Counted from the stretch's first letter, positions 19,230 through 28,756 are shown. The stretch: 64,000 bases of DNA from Candidatus Latescibacterota bacterium (GCA_007571365.1 RKRN01000109.1:1-64000), one strand, 5' to 3'. Notes: generated by a model from the letters alone, not told the origin. Made by a program: numbers and translations.

Positions 19230-20945
19230 ATGGAAGATAAGCGGACCCTGTTGGCCTTTCTCTTTATCGGCCTGATTTTCCTCTTGCTTCCCTATTATAA
19301 TGAATGGCTAGGGCTAAATCCTCAGCCCCAGCCTCGATCTCAGGAAGCAGTGCCGCAAAAGACGGGATCTGAAACTGAACTTGTTGCTGATGAGCAATCT
19401 GAGGCCGAGCGCGTACGAGATCCCGAGCCTGCGGAACAGCTCCACTTAGAAGAGCCAGCCCCCATTGTTCAGTCTCAGGCGATTGAAAGAGTCGAATCTG
19501 CCGAAAGTCCGTCCTTTACTCCGGAAGAAATCGTGGTACAAACACCGCTTCAGAGATTTGAAGTCTCCACAAAGGGCGGGACCATTGTATCATGTAAACT
19601 CTTAAAATACAGATACGTAGATGGAAGTATTATCGAAATGCTGCCGCCAACCGGCCGCGGCTTGGGAATTTATCTAAAAAGAGCGAACTACAGAGAAGAT
19701 ATCTCCTCGGCGGAGTTTGTTGCCAATCAGTCGAGTCTGCAGGTTGGACCCGAGGAAGAGCAATCCCTAATCATGGTAGCCCAACTCAATGGCGGCAGAA
19801 GACTGGAAAAGGTCTTGACCTTTCATGGGGACCGCTATGGATTCGATCTCCAAGTGCGCTACGAAGGGTTTGACAACGATACCGAAGCCATACTCACTTG
19901 GGAAAATGGCATAGCGTTTACCGAGCGTGAGCCGGAAATCGATCTACCTGAAATGCGGGCTTTTGCCTATATCAACGAAGAGCGGGTCGAACTCAAGGTG
20001 GACGATGGAGAATTGGACGAATTAGAGGACAAAGGGTTGCTAAAATGGGCGGGTGTTCGCAATAAATATTTTTTGATTTCCTGCATCCCTTCGGATAGAG
20101 AGCAGCGTTCTCTCGTCGTCTTACAGGGCAACCACCAAGGGGCGAATTTGCTGCCCAACTACTCTTTTCAGGTAGGTCGTCGGCTCGAACGGTCTGGTGC
20201 TTGGCACAACACGATTTACATGGGCCCACTCAACTACGACGAGCTTATCGGCTATGAGGCTGAACTAGAGCAGGCTATTGACTTCGGATGGCCGATCGTA
20301 AGTCAAATAAGTCGCTTTCTACTCATTCTATTCATAGCGACCTATCAATATATCCCTAACTATGGTTGGATCATCGTTTTTTTCGCCGTTGCCATTAAAA
20401 TTCTCGTCTATCCGCTTACCCACAAAACCTATGAGTCCGCGGCGAAAATGCAGGAACTTCAGCCGAAGATTACGGCACTACGAGAGAAGTACAAAAACGA
20501 CAACCAACGCTTAAGTCGAGAGACTATGAAGCTCTATAAGGAAGAAGGCGTCAATCCTCTTGGGGGATGTCTGCCTCTCTTGTTGCAGATGCCCATTTTC
20601 ATTGCGCTCTACAATCTTTTTGGCAAAACAATTGAGTTGCGCCAAGCCCCTTTTATTCTTTGGATACAAGATCTTTCCCTTCCCGACGAGTTGCTTATCG
20701 GCGGTTTTGGCCTTCATGTCCTGCCATTGTTAATGGCAGTCTCTATGCTCATCCAACAGAAGATGACTATGAAGGATCCCAAGCAGGCCGTTCTGGTTTA
20801 CATGATGCCGGTACTGATGATCTTTATCTTTTGGAGCATGTCGTCGGGATTGGTGCTCTACTGGACTATTTTCAATGTCCTGACCATCGGCCAACAGCTA
20901 TTGGTCAATCATTTCAAGAAGAAAGCCGCTCCTTCCAGCACTTGA
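19230..20945 (+). CDS. yidC: Membrane protein insertase YidC
   Basis: 571 residues, the long Gram-negative form. N-terminal membrane anchor (LLAFLFIGLIFLLLPYY), an acidic linker, a large periplasmic beta domain to ~residue 350, then the conserved five-helix core beginning SQISRFLLILFIATYQYIPNYGW and including GGCLPLLLQMPIFIALYNLF and MMPVLMIFIFWSMSSGLVLYW. It inserts membrane proteins alone or with Sec. The large periplasmic domain supports a diderm envelope. Confidence 0.96.
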   Translation: MEDKRTLLAFLFIGLIFLLLPYYNEWLGLNPQPQPRSQEAVPQKTGSETELVADEQSEAERVRDPEPAEQLHLEEPAPIVQSQAIERVESAESPSFTPEEIVVQTPLQRFEVSTKGGTIVSCKLLKYRYVDGSIIEMLPPTGRGLGIYLKRANYREDISSAEFVANQSSLQVGPEEEQSLIMVAQLNGGRRLEKVLTFHGDRYGFDLQVRYEGFDNDTEAILTWENGIAFTEREPEIDLPEMRAFAYINEERVELKVDDGELDELEDKGLLKWAGVRNKYFLISCIPSDREQRSLVVLQGNHQGANLLPNYSFQVGRRLERSGAWHNTIYMGPLNYDELIGYEAELEQAIDFGWPIVSQISRFLLILFIATYQYIPNYGWIIVFFAVAIKILVYPLTHKTYESAAKMQELQPKITALREKYKNDNQRLSRETMKLYKEEGVNPLGGCLPLLLQMPIFIALYNLFGKTIELRQAPFILWIQDLSLPDELLIGGFGLHVLPLLMAVSMLIQQKMTMKDPKQAVLVYMMPVLMIFIFWSMSSGLVLYWTIFNVLTIGQQLLVNHFKKKAAPSST

Positions 20946-20966
20946 AATTTCAGCCGGACCTCGACC

Positions 20967-22328
20967 TTGATACAGTCGGATACTGTTGTCGCTATCTCTA
21001 CGCCACGGGGGGAAGGGGGTATCGGGATAGTGCGTTTGAGCGGGCCAGAGGCCCTATCGATAGGCCAGCAGATTTTTCGGTCTCGTCCGCCGCTCGGCAA
21101 GCGAGTCCGATACGTCGAATACGGACGTATATGGGCTAATGGCCGAGCAGTCGACACGGGCGTCGCTTGGGTCTTTGCAGCTCCTCATTCTTATACTGGT
21201 GAAGATACTGTCGAGATTAGCTGCCACGGCAGTATGGTCGTATTAGAATCAGTCGTCGAGGAAGCACTTCGCCTAGGGGCCGTCGCTGCTGCCCCTGGAG
21301 AGTTTACCCGTCGAGCGTTTCTCAATGGCCGCTTAGACTTATTAGAAGCTGAGGCTGTAATTGACCTCATCCAGGCCGGTTCTAAAGCGCATCTCGACAA
21401 TGCCTATGGCTTGGCCAGTGGTCGTCTATCTAAGATGGTAAAAGAGCTTAAGAATCAGCTAGTTAAGATCCTATCGCTGCTTGAGATCGGGCTCGATTTT
21501 TCCGACGAAGACATTGACAGTATTGGGCGTCAAGAAATACAGATCGCGCTGCGCGAGGTAATTGAGTCCTCTTTACGGCTTGCTGAAACATTCGAGGGAA
21601 CAAGGCGTCGCCAAGAGGGATATTTAGTAGTGCTCATAGGGCGTCCCAATGTCGGTAAGTCCACGTTGCTCAACGTGTTGATCGGCGAAGATCGGGCAAT
21701 AGTCACTCCCTTACCAGGAACGACGCGAGATTTAGTAGAAGGTCGGACTACATGGGGGGGAGAGACGATACGGCTAGTCGATACGGCTGGGATTAGGCAA
21801 AGCCATAATCTGATCGAAAAAGAAGGAATTGAACGGGCGTCTCAGGCGATTAGGGAAGCGGATGTGATTTTAGCGGTATTTGACAGTTCGACTGAGTCGC
21901 ATGAGGACGATATGGCTGTGTTGGACCTGCTCCCGCTGGATAAGAAGTCAATTGGTGTCTTCAACAAAATTGATTTACCGGGTGCTATCATCCAATCTAA
22001 GATCGATGCACGGGTCTCGGTATCTGTTGAAATATCAGCACTTAGGGAGTTCGGTATTAAAAAACTAAAGAGAGAAGTAACGGCCCGATTGCCCTATAGG
22101 GCGGAAATGGATGGGATAGGAATTACTCGCCAGCGCCACCAAGATTGCCTGCTGCGAGTAGCTAAGTATAGTGCTATCGCAGAGGATCTTCTCAGGTATA
22201 GCCAGCCCGATGAGTGCGTCGTTGCCGAACTTCAGGACGCCTTGAATGCCTTGGGCGAGATGTTGGGCGAGACCGTAGAAGAGGAAGTTCTCGATTCTAT
22301 CTTTTCCCAATTTTGCATCGGCAAGTAA
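20967..22328 (+). CDS. mnmE: tRNA modification GTPase MnmE
   Basis: 453 residues. N-terminal folate-binding domain (DTVVAISTPRGEGGIGIVRLSG), a helical domain, an inserted G domain with P-loop GRPNVGKS, PGTTRD switch, DTAG and NKID, and the C-terminal FCIGK that supplies the catalytic Cys. With MnmG it makes the cmnm5 modification at tRNA U34. TTG start, 21 bp after yidC. Two parS-like sites follow the stop directly. Confidence 0.96.
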   Translation: MIQSDTVVAISTPRGEGGIGIVRLSGPEALSIGQQIFRSRPPLGKRVRYVEYGRIWANGRAVDTGVAWVFAAPHSYTGEDTVEISCHGSMVVLESVVEEALRLGAVAAAPGEFTRRAFLNGRLDLLEAEAVIDLIQAGSKAHLDNAYGLASGRLSKMVKELKNQLVKILSLLEIGLDFSDEDIDSIGRQEIQIALREVIESSLRLAETFEGTRRRQEGYLVVLIGRPNVGKSTLLNVLIGEDRAIVTPLPGTTRDLVEGRTTWGGETIRLVDTAGIRQSHNLIEKEGIERASQAIREADVILAVFDSSTESHEDDMAVLDLLPLDKKSIGVFNKIDLPGAIIQSKIDARVSVSVEISALREFGIKKLKREVTARLPYRAEMDGIGITRQRHQDCLLRVAKYSAIAEDLLRYSQPDECVVAELQDALNALGEMLGETVEEEVLDSIFSQFCIGK

Positions 22329-22344
22329 TGTTCCACGTGGAACG
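22329..22344. other. parS-like centromere site 1
   Basis: TGTTCCACGTGGAACG matches the bacterial parS consensus (TGTTNCACGTGNAACA) at all but the last base. It begins immediately after the mnmE stop codon, in the origin region where parS sites cluster. ParB would bind here for chromosome segregation. Confidence 0.85.
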
Positions 22345-22392
22345 TTGAACTTCGGCTCAAATACGAAACCTTGCCGTATCGAGCTAGTTAAA

Positions 22393-22408
22393 TGTTCCAC
22401 GTGGAACA
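22393..22408. other. parS site 2
   Basis: TGTTCCACGTGGAACA is a perfect palindromic match to the parS consensus, extended by one base on each side (ATG...CAT). It lies 64 bp after site 1 and 15 bp before rsmG. No parA or parB gene is in the window. Confidence 0.92.
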
Positions 22409-22423
22409 TCTTTTGATTTTGAT

Positions 22424-23029
22424 ATGGTAATTCGGCTGCCCTCTGATATTCAGGAGGACTTTGAAAGATTGAAAAGAAAAAAGGTTCTCTCTTGTTCTTT
22501 TCAATATATCTGGCCTAAGCTGGAAATATATCTATATGTCTTGAGTCGGTGGTCGAGAAGAGTTGGCCTTGTCTCTCGGCGAGATCAGGCCGTCGTAGCA
22601 ACTAAGCACTTGAGGCAGGCATTGACTATGATTCCGGTCGTAGCAAGTCTCCCGAATCGGCTGGTTATGGATTTGGGGTCAGGAGCTGGATTTCCGGCGA
22701 TTCCTCTGAAGATCGCTTTTCCCGATACGTATTTTACTCTTGTCGAAAGCAGGAGGAAGAGGGCGCACTTTCTCAGGGAAGTTGTAAGGTCGGTTCGGCT
22801 TGATCGAATAGAGATTGTAAACGAGCGGATAGAGAGTTTGAGTCCAGTGGGCGCGGATTTGGTGACGGCGAGAGCTGTGGCTTCGCCGGAGAAACTGCTT
22901 GCTTTAGTACAAAGACATTTATCTCCTCATGGTTGGATTATTTCAACGCTTGGAAAAGATGCTGCTCATTCGGAGTTGTTGGCATGGAGGGCAGATCGGG
23001 TGGGGAGCACATTGGGGCTATTCTACTAA
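22424..23029 (+). CDS. rsmG: 16S rRNA m7G527 methyltransferase RsmG (GidB)
   Basis: 201 residues. Family motifs: RWSRRVGLVSRRDQ near the N-terminus (usual form NLT..R), SAM motif MDLGSGAGFPAIPLKIAFP, LVESRRKRAHFLREV, and TARAVASPEKLL. It methylates G527 of 16S rRNA. The mnmE-rsmG order is conserved near oriC, normally followed by parA-parB, which are absent here. The sequence is more AT-rich than flanking genes. Confidence 0.92.
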   Translation: MVIRLPSDIQEDFERLKRKKVLSCSFQYIWPKLEIYLYVLSRWSRRVGLVSRRDQAVVATKHLRQALTMIPVVASLPNRLVMDLGSGAGFPAIPLKIAFPDTYFTLVESRRKRAHFLREVVRSVRLDRIEIVNERIESLSPVGADLVTARAVASPEKLLALVQRHLSPHGWIISTLGKDAAHSELLAWRADRVGSTLGLFY

Positions 23030-23326
23030 TTGCTATGTCGAGTGTTCCGAGTGTAGTTTTACACATACTTATCCACATCTAAAATTAAAAAAAGAGTTGT
23101 GAGATTTAGGCCCTTTGAGGGACGTATATGTCTAATTTTATCTAATAGATAGGCCATAATTTAGCAAAGTACTGAGCAGAGACTAGGAGATGTGATGTGG
23201 AAAACTTGTTCTTAAGAAAGTGGAAAACTCGGCGGTAAATCCTTTGGAAGAAACGAAAAAAACAAGTATATTTTTAACGTAGTTTCCGAATGGCCACTCT
23301 CAAGCGTCTGCGAAATAGGTTCTTTT
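23030..23326. other. Gene-free AT-rich spacer with a DnaA box and repeated GTGGAAAAC 9-mers
   Basis: No coding frame is convincing here. It contains a perfect DnaA box TTATCCACA (23069-23077) and two copies of GTGGAAAAC (23197-23205 and 23220-23228), the same 9-mer found twice in the dnaA-dnaN spacer. It may be a second DnaA-binding region or part of a bipartite origin. Low GC. Confidence 0.5.
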
Positions 23327-23944
23327 TTGCTAGATAAATATCTAAAAAAGTGGTGTCTAGTCATCCTTAGGCCGTTGGCGCGTTTATTTGTTCGCTTAGG
23401 CTTCAGACCTGATTGGCTGACGCTTATGGGGCTAGTTATGAACATGGGGGCAACAGCGGCGTTTGCCAAGGGTTATTTGCAATGGGGAGCTCTCATTATG
23501 ATGGTGGCGGGCCTCTGCGACATCTTGGATGGACAAGTTGCAAGAGAGGGCCACAAGGAGACCAAGTTCGGAGCCTTATTGGATTCGACGACAGACCGAT
23601 ACTCTGAGATATTTATTTATTTTGGAATCGGTGCGTATTTGATTGGCCGCGATGAATGGATTGCCTCGGGGATTCTCTTTTTTGCTATTACTGGTTCGCT
23701 GATGGTTAGTTATGTAAGGGCTCGTGCAGAGGGGTTGGGCGAGGATTGCAAGGTAGGTTTCATGCAGCGCCCAGAACGTTTAACCGCTTTGGCCGTGGGG
23801 AGTCTGATAGGCCATCAAGGTTTAGTTTTTGTGCTGGTTCTATTGGCCGTTACGACCAACTATACGGTTGTTGAGCGCCTCGCTCATATTCGCAACAGGC
23901 TGAAATCAGGTCCCAATTCGCCCGCCTCTGTTCATCAGTCCTGA
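23327..23944 (+). CDS. CDP-alcohol phosphatidyltransferase family protein
   Basis: 205 residues. The class I CDP-alcohol phosphotransferase signature is complete: D-I-L-D-G-Q-V-A-R, eight residues, then G-A-L-L-D-S-T-T-D. Several hydrophobic helices surround it, so it is an integral inner-membrane phospholipid synthesis enzyme, moving a phosphatidyl group from CDP-diacylglycerol to an alcohol such as glycerol-3-phosphate or inositol phosphate. A PgsA-like or inositol-phosphate synthase role cannot be separated by eye. TTG start (23327). Followed by tmk 18 bp later. Confidence 0.85.
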   Translation: MLDKYLKKWCLVILRPLARLFVRLGFRPDWLTLMGLVMNMGATAAFAKGYLQWGALIMMVAGLCDILDGQVAREGHKETKFGALLDSTTDRYSEIFIYFGIGAYLIGRDEWIASGILFFAITGSLMVSYVRARAEGLGEDCKVGFMQRPERLTALAVGSLIGHQGLVFVLVLLAVTTNYTVVERLAHIRNRLKSGPNSPASVHQS

Positions 23945-23962
23945 TAAGCTTCTCCTGCCGTC

Positions 23963-24604
23963 GTGTCTCGGGGTTATTTCATCGTTTTTGAAGGAATTGA
24001 TGGCAGTGGAACTACAACCCAATCCCGCCTGCTGGCATCGTATTTAAGCGAAGCAGGTCTTCCAGTTACACGTACTAGGGAGCCAGGCGGGACCCCGGTC
24101 GCAGAGAAAATTCGCCAACTTGTTCTCGATCCAAGCCTAGTGGGTGTATCTCCTACGGCAGAGCTTTTTCTTTATACAGCCAGTCGTTCACAGCACGTAG
24201 AAGAGGTGATTACACCGTCGCTTGACCGGGGAGATATAGTTATTTGTGACCGCTACATTGCCTCATCAATAGCGTATCAGGGGTATGGGCGCGGTTTGGA
24301 CTTGGCAGTGGTCGAACAAGTCAATCGGCTAGCGGTGGGGGAGTGTTTGCCAGACGCGACAATATATCTGCACTTGCCCGTAGAAATGGCTTGGGCTCGC
24401 CTAGGACGACGGGACGTAGCGGATCGGTTGGAGCAAACAGGAATGGGACTGCAAGAGAAGGTTTCCCGAGGCTATCAACAGATAGCGCAAAAAGATCCAA
24501 CAGGCTTGGTTTTTGACGCGCAGCTCGAAATAGATCGGCTGGCTGAAAGAATTCAGGACGAGCTGCGTCGGCTGTGGTCGTGGTTTCCTAAGGAGAAAGA
24601 GTAG
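23963..24604 (+). CDS. tmk: Thymidylate kinase with variant P-loop
   Basis: 213 residues. The family pattern is clear: FEGIDGSGTTTQ at 9-20, TREPGGTPVAEKIR, DRYIASSIAYQGYGRGLD and a LID-like region (LGRRDVADRLEQ). The P-loop Lys of most kinases (GSGK) is Thr17 here (GSGTTTQ), confirmed at codon level as ACT. I recall similar GTTTQ P-loops in some bacterial Tmk proteins, so it is probably active. It phosphorylates dTMP to dTDP. GTG start. It is 2 bp before the Ctp protease gene, suggesting one operon. Confidence 0.88.
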   Translation: MSRGYFIVFEGIDGSGTTTQSRLLASYLSEAGLPVTRTREPGGTPVAEKIRQLVLDPSLVGVSPTAELFLYTASRSQHVEEVITPSLDRGDIVICDRYIASSIAYQGYGRGLDLAVVEQVNRLAVGECLPDATIYLHLPVEMAWARLGRRDVADRLEQTGMGLQEKVSRGYQQIAQKDPTGLVFDAQLEIDRLAERIQDELRRLWSWFPKEKE

Positions 24605-24606
24605 TC

Positions 24607-26463
24607 ATGCGACACATCTTAATGGGGTTGATTTTTTTGTTAGCAAGTGAGGGCGCAACCCATGCTGCGCCTACGGAAGATCCGTATGCCGAGGTAAATG
24701 CCAGTTGGGAGCGTTTCGGTGCCGTGTATTCGCGCATTCTGGAAAACTACTACGCCCGTCTGGACCAAGGGGAAGTTATGAGCGCAGCCATCAAGGGCAT
24801 GCTCGGCCAACTAGATCCGTACAGCGAGTATTACGACGAGGAGGGTTTGCGCCAGTTGCGCCAGGACACGACGGGCAAGTTCGCGGGATTGGGGATTACG
24901 GTTGCCATAAAAGATCGCTTTCCCGTGGTAATTTCCCCTATTGAAGATACTCCTGCCTTTCGGGCGGGGCTGAGACCGGGGGATTTGATCGTCGCTGTGG
25001 AGGGCAAAAGTACCTTGGATATGCAGCTTGAATCTGTGGTCAATGCGCTGCGCGGAGAACCTGGCACGAAGGTCGCTATCTCGGTCGCTCCCCACTTGGG
25101 AGCCACGCCGCGCGAAGTTGAAATTCAACGGGAAATAATCACGATCAAGAGCGTTGTGCTGGTAGAAGAACTCCAAGAAAAGATCGGTTATATAAGTATG
25201 CGCCAAACGCGTTTTTCCGAGCATACTTCCAGCGAAGTGGAAGAGGCGATAAAAAGTCTCACTCGGGTTGAAGGGCTAATTTTAGACCTGCGAGGAAATC
25301 CCGGTGGCTTGTTTAGTCAAGCCACCCAAGTTGCCGATTTGTTTTTATCTCAAGGAGTGCCGATCGTTTCGATTAAGGAACGCGACGGGCGGAGAGAAGA
25401 AGTCAAGTATTCCCACCGTCATTCAATTGCGCCCAATGTGCCCTTGGTAGTTCTGATTGACGAGGGAAGTGCCAGCGCGTCCGAGATCGTTGCAGGAGCC
25501 ATCCAAGACAACGATCGAGGCGTGGTTGTCGGAGCGGCATCATTTGGCAAAGGTTCGGTACAGACCATTTTCGACCTACGTGAACGCGAAGAGGAAACTA
25601 GTGCCTTAAAGCTGACGACGGCACTCTACTACGCGCCCAGTGGGCGCAGTATTCACCGCGAACAGGACATCGCCAAGCCTGTACATGGCGTTCTGTTCGG
25701 CGACAGGGAATTGCCGCATCAGTTGGTGATGGACCTTATTTTGCGTTCGGAGAATAGGGCTAAGGCCCTTTCTGCACTTCAATCTCATTTTGATATGGAA
25801 TACGAGTCCGCAGAGAGCCTTCTCTTGATCCGTTTGGGCGATTTAGTGGGTAAATCCAAGCTGGGGGTAACTGGACTGCCGGATAGTATGGCAAACCGAA
25901 CCTATTATACCCAGCGAGGTCGCAAAGTCTTCGGCGGCGGCGGGATTAAGCCCGATATTAGCATTGAGTCGGAACCATTTCCCCCCTATGTACAAGAGTT
26001 GGTGCGGCGGCGGCTGTTCTTCGACTTTGTCATAGATTATGTCTCGGCCGACTCGTCTTGGATTGAGGAACATCCAGACCTGATCGTCAGCGATGAGATG
26101 GTCGCGGGCTTTATGGAGTTCGTCCGCACTAAGGACATAAGTCTAGACCAAGGCCAAAAGGGATTGAATCAAATAGCAGAACTTGAGGACTTGGCAGAGA
26201 AAATGGATTGGGGTGAGGCTACACAAGAGTCGATCCGCCATATACGAGCAGCAGTGAAGCAGGAGTGGGATCGGCGGTATAGCAGCGAGCTGGAACCTTA
26301 TATCAAGAATGCTTTACGTCGAGAACTAATTTTGCGCTTCAGGGGGAGAAAGGCCCAACTGCTCGAAGAATTGCAAGAGGATGTGCAGCTAGCCAAGGCG
26401 CTAGAGGTTCTCGCAGACCAAGATAAGTATCTGGGGGTATTGGCCGCGGAAGAAGCCAAGTGA
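24607..26463 (+). CDS. C-terminal processing (tail-specific) protease, S41 family with PDZ domain
   Basis: 618 residues. Signal peptide (MRHILMGLIFLLASEGATHA), a helical region, a PDZ domain (~residues 90-185, GLGITVAIKDRFPVV...AFRAGLRPGDLIVAVEG), then the S41 catalytic core with Ser in DEGSASASEI and Lys in SFGKGSVQ. The C-terminal ~230 residues are an extra helical extension found in longer Ctp/Prc members. It acts in the periplasm or cell envelope on protein C-termini. The start is 2 bp after tmk. Confidence 0.92.
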   Translation: MRHILMGLIFLLASEGATHAAPTEDPYAEVNASWERFGAVYSRILENYYARLDQGEVMSAAIKGMLGQLDPYSEYYDEEGLRQLRQDTTGKFAGLGITVAIKDRFPVVISPIEDTPAFRAGLRPGDLIVAVEGKSTLDMQLESVVNALRGEPGTKVAISVAPHLGATPREVEIQREIITIKSVVLVEELQEKIGYISMRQTRFSEHTSSEVEEAIKSLTRVEGLILDLRGNPGGLFSQATQVADLFLSQGVPIVSIKERDGRREEVKYSHRHSIAPNVPLVVLIDEGSASASEIVAGAIQDNDRGVVVGAASFGKGSVQTIFDLREREEETSALKLTTALYYAPSGRSIHREQDIAKPVHGVLFGDRELPHQLVMDLILRSENRAKALSALQSHFDMEYESAESLLLIRLGDLVGKSKLGVTGLPDSMANRTYYTQRGRKVFGGGGIKPDISIESEPFPPYVQELVRRRLFFDFVIDYVSADSSWIEEHPDLIVSDEMVAGFMEFVRTKDISLDQGQKGLNQIAELEDLAEKMDWGEATQESIRHIRAAVKQEWDRRYSSELEPYIKNALRRELILRFRGRKAQLLEELQEDVQLAKALEVLADQDKYLGVLAAEEAK

Positions 26464-26534
26464 ACGGTGGTAAGCGGGGCTTTGAAATCGCCTCTATACC
26501 CAATACTTATGACTACTAAGCGTGAGGACATATT

Positions 26535-28058
26535 GTGCAAACAGAGATTTTTATTAACCAAGGCATTCACGAGTCCCGTATTGCCATCTTGGAAGATGGG
26601 CGTCTGGCTGAAGTTTGGATCGAAAGACCCGAAAACGAGCGGACGGTAGGGGATATATACAAAGGGATTGTAACGGCCGTTTTGCCCGGGTTACAGGCCG
26701 CCTTTGTCGAGATAGGCCACGACCGCACCGCGTTTCTCCAAGTGCGCGATATGGTAGAAGCAGATAGAGGGGAGACCGATGGGGTACGCAATGGGCACCG
26801 CTCGCGCCATCGCGGTTATCCTAGTATTCAAAACTTGATTAAGAAGGGCGCACAGGTGCTGGTGCAAATCACTAAAGAGCCTATCGGCACCAAAGGTGCC
26901 CGTGTGACGACTCAGCTATCGCTTCCGGGTCGTTTTATGGTGTTGGTTCCAGGAGGTAACTGGGTTGGCGTCTCGCGCAAAATCACCAGTCGTAACGAAC
27001 GCAAAAGACTGAGAGACCTGGTATTTAAGATCAAACCCGATGGCTACTCGGTAATCGTGCGCACTGAAGGGCAGGGGCAGAGTGATCGCGAGTTCAAACG
27101 CGATATGAAGCAGCTAGTGAGAAACCACGGGCGTCTGATCAAGGCGAGCCGGAAGGTCGAAGCACCCGTCTTGGTATATAAGGAAATGGGCATGACCTCC
27201 AGCATAATACGCGACCTGTTCACCGACAATGTGGAACGACTGGTTGTCGATAGCAAAGAGCTATATAAGGAGATCACGGCTTATTTGCGCCAAGTTTCAC
27301 CTAAATTACGCCAAAGGGTGGAATTTTACCGGGATCGTCGCCCCATTTTCGATGCCTTCAACATTGAGGAAGATATCGAGAAGGCGACCAATCGCACCGT
27401 CTGGTTGCGCCGTGGCGGGGCCTTGGTCATCGACTACGCTGAGGCAGGGACCTTTATCGACGTGAATTCAGCCCGTTATCTCGGCTCCGACGATCAGGAG
27501 GAAAACAATCTCAATACCAATCTGAGGGCGGCTCGTGAGATTGCCCGCCAGCTCAAGCTCCGCGATATCGGCGGTATTATCGTCATCGACTTTATCGATA
27601 TGAACGAGGAGCGCAACCAAAAAAAGATCGTTGACTGCTTAGTTGAGGAATTCAAAAGGGATCGAGCGAAAGTCTCAATCAGCCCGAACATAAGCGAGTT
27701 TGGCTTGGTCGAAATGACGCGCCAGCGCGTCCGCCCAAACCTTTTGCACACTCATAGCGAACCTTGTCCAATTTGCAGCGGCACGGGCCGGATCATGGGG
27801 CCAGATACAACCCTTACTTGGATTGAACGCTGGCTTCAGCGTTCCTATGCAGCCACCCGTGAAAGGCGCTACGTGTTAAAGGTCCATCCCGAGGTAGCCA
27901 CCTATATGCTAGAAAACCGCGAAGAACGGCTCAAGTCATTACGCAAGGCGACCAAGGCCCGCCTCCAAATTGAGGCCGACTCCACTTTGGGGCCCCAAGA
28001 CTATCGCTTCTTTTCGACCAAACGCAGCTTGGATGTGACGGCCGAGTTTCGGGTTTGA
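26535..28058 (+). CDS. rng: Ribonuclease G/E family endoribonuclease
   Basis: 507 residues, close to RNase G length and without the long RNase E tail. S1 domain at the N-terminus (VGDIYKGIVTAVLPGLQAAFVEIG), RNase-H-like and catalytic region (ALVIDYAEAGTFIDVNSARY and IVIDFIDM with the two catalytic Asp), and the zinc-link CPICSGTGR. It processes 16S rRNA and mRNA 5' ends. GTG start with GAGG 8 bp upstream. Placement directly before rplU-rpmA is common. Confidence 0.93.
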   Translation: MQTEIFINQGIHESRIAILEDGRLAEVWIERPENERTVGDIYKGIVTAVLPGLQAAFVEIGHDRTAFLQVRDMVEADRGETDGVRNGHRSRHRGYPSIQNLIKKGAQVLVQITKEPIGTKGARVTTQLSLPGRFMVLVPGGNWVGVSRKITSRNERKRLRDLVFKIKPDGYSVIVRTEGQGQSDREFKRDMKQLVRNHGRLIKASRKVEAPVLVYKEMGMTSSIIRDLFTDNVERLVVDSKELYKEITAYLRQVSPKLRQRVEFYRDRRPIFDAFNIEEDIEKATNRTVWLRRGGALVIDYAEAGTFIDVNSARYLGSDDQEENNLNTNLRAAREIARQLKLRDIGGIIVIDFIDMNEERNQKKIVDCLVEEFKRDRAKVSISPNISEFGLVEMTRQRVRPNLLHTHSEPCPICSGTGRIMGPDTTLTWIERWLQRSYAATRERRYVLKVHPEVATYMLENREERLKSLRKATKARLQIEADSTLGPQDYRFFSTKRSLDVTAEFRV

Positions 28059-28132
28059 CAGAAAAATTTCAACCTGTATCTTTAAAAATTCTTGGTTGAT
28101 TGCGAAGCAGTCTTAGCGTAGGAGTGCAATTC

Positions 28133-28450
28133 ATGTATGCAGTTGTCAATATCGTCGGCCATCAGGTCAAAGTCGATAAGGGTCAGTTTCTGCGCGTACC
28201 CCGGCTTCAGGCCGAAGAAGGCAGCACCCAGGAATTTACCGACGTCCTGCTAGTTTCCGGCGATGACGAAGTTAGGGTTGGCAGTCCCACGGTCCAGGGA
28301 GCTAGTGTTGCGGCGACGGTCATCGGCCATGGTCGTGGCGACAAAATTGTCGTTTTCAAGAAGAAACGGCGCAAGAAATACCGGCGGCGCACTGGCCATC
28401 GCCAAGATTACACCGAGATTCGGGTCGAGGACATCGTTCTCTCGAACTAA
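28133..28450 (+). CDS. rplU: 50S ribosomal protein L21
   Basis: 105 residues starting [14 protein letters not shown], with the L21 core ([52 protein letters not shown]). ATG 28133 is preferred over the upstream in-frame start because it has AGGAG upstream and matches family N-termini. Binds 23S rRNA. Followed by rpmA after 20 bp. Confidence 0.97.
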   Translation: MYAVVNIVGHQVKVDKGQFLRVPRLQAEEGSTQEFTDVLLVSGDDEVRVGSPTVQGASVAATVIGHGRGDKIVVFKKKRRKKYRRRTGHRQDYTEIRVEDIVLSN

Positions 28451-28470
28451 GTGCGAAAGGACTAGGTATT

Positions 28471-28725
28471 ATGGCTCATAAAAAGGGTGTCGGCAGTTCT
28501 AAAAACGGGCGCGATAGCAATGCACAGCGTCTAGGCGTTAAGCGCTTTGGCGGAGAGAAGGTCAGTGCCGGCACGATTATCGTGCGGCAGCGCGGGACGC
28601 GCATTCATCCGGGTGTCAACGTCAGGAAGGGCGGGGATGACACGCTCTTCGCCACCATTGACGGGCAGGTGAAATTTGAGTCTTTTGGCCGGAAGGGTAA
28701 GCGGGTAAGCGTTTACGCCGCCTAA
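28471..28725 (+). CDS. rpmA: 50S ribosomal protein L27
   Basis: 84 residues, [20 protein letters not shown] start, typical of the non-cleaved L27 form found outside Firmicutes. It reaches the peptidyl-transferase centre. Last gene before the terminator. Confidence 0.98.
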   Translation: MAHKKGVGSSKNGRDSNAQRLGVKRFGGEKVSAGTIIVRQRGTRIHPGVNVRKGGDDTLFATIDGQVKFESFGRKGKRVSVYAA

Positions 28726-28756
28726 ATCACAGCGCGAACTCTTCATAGTAATTGAG

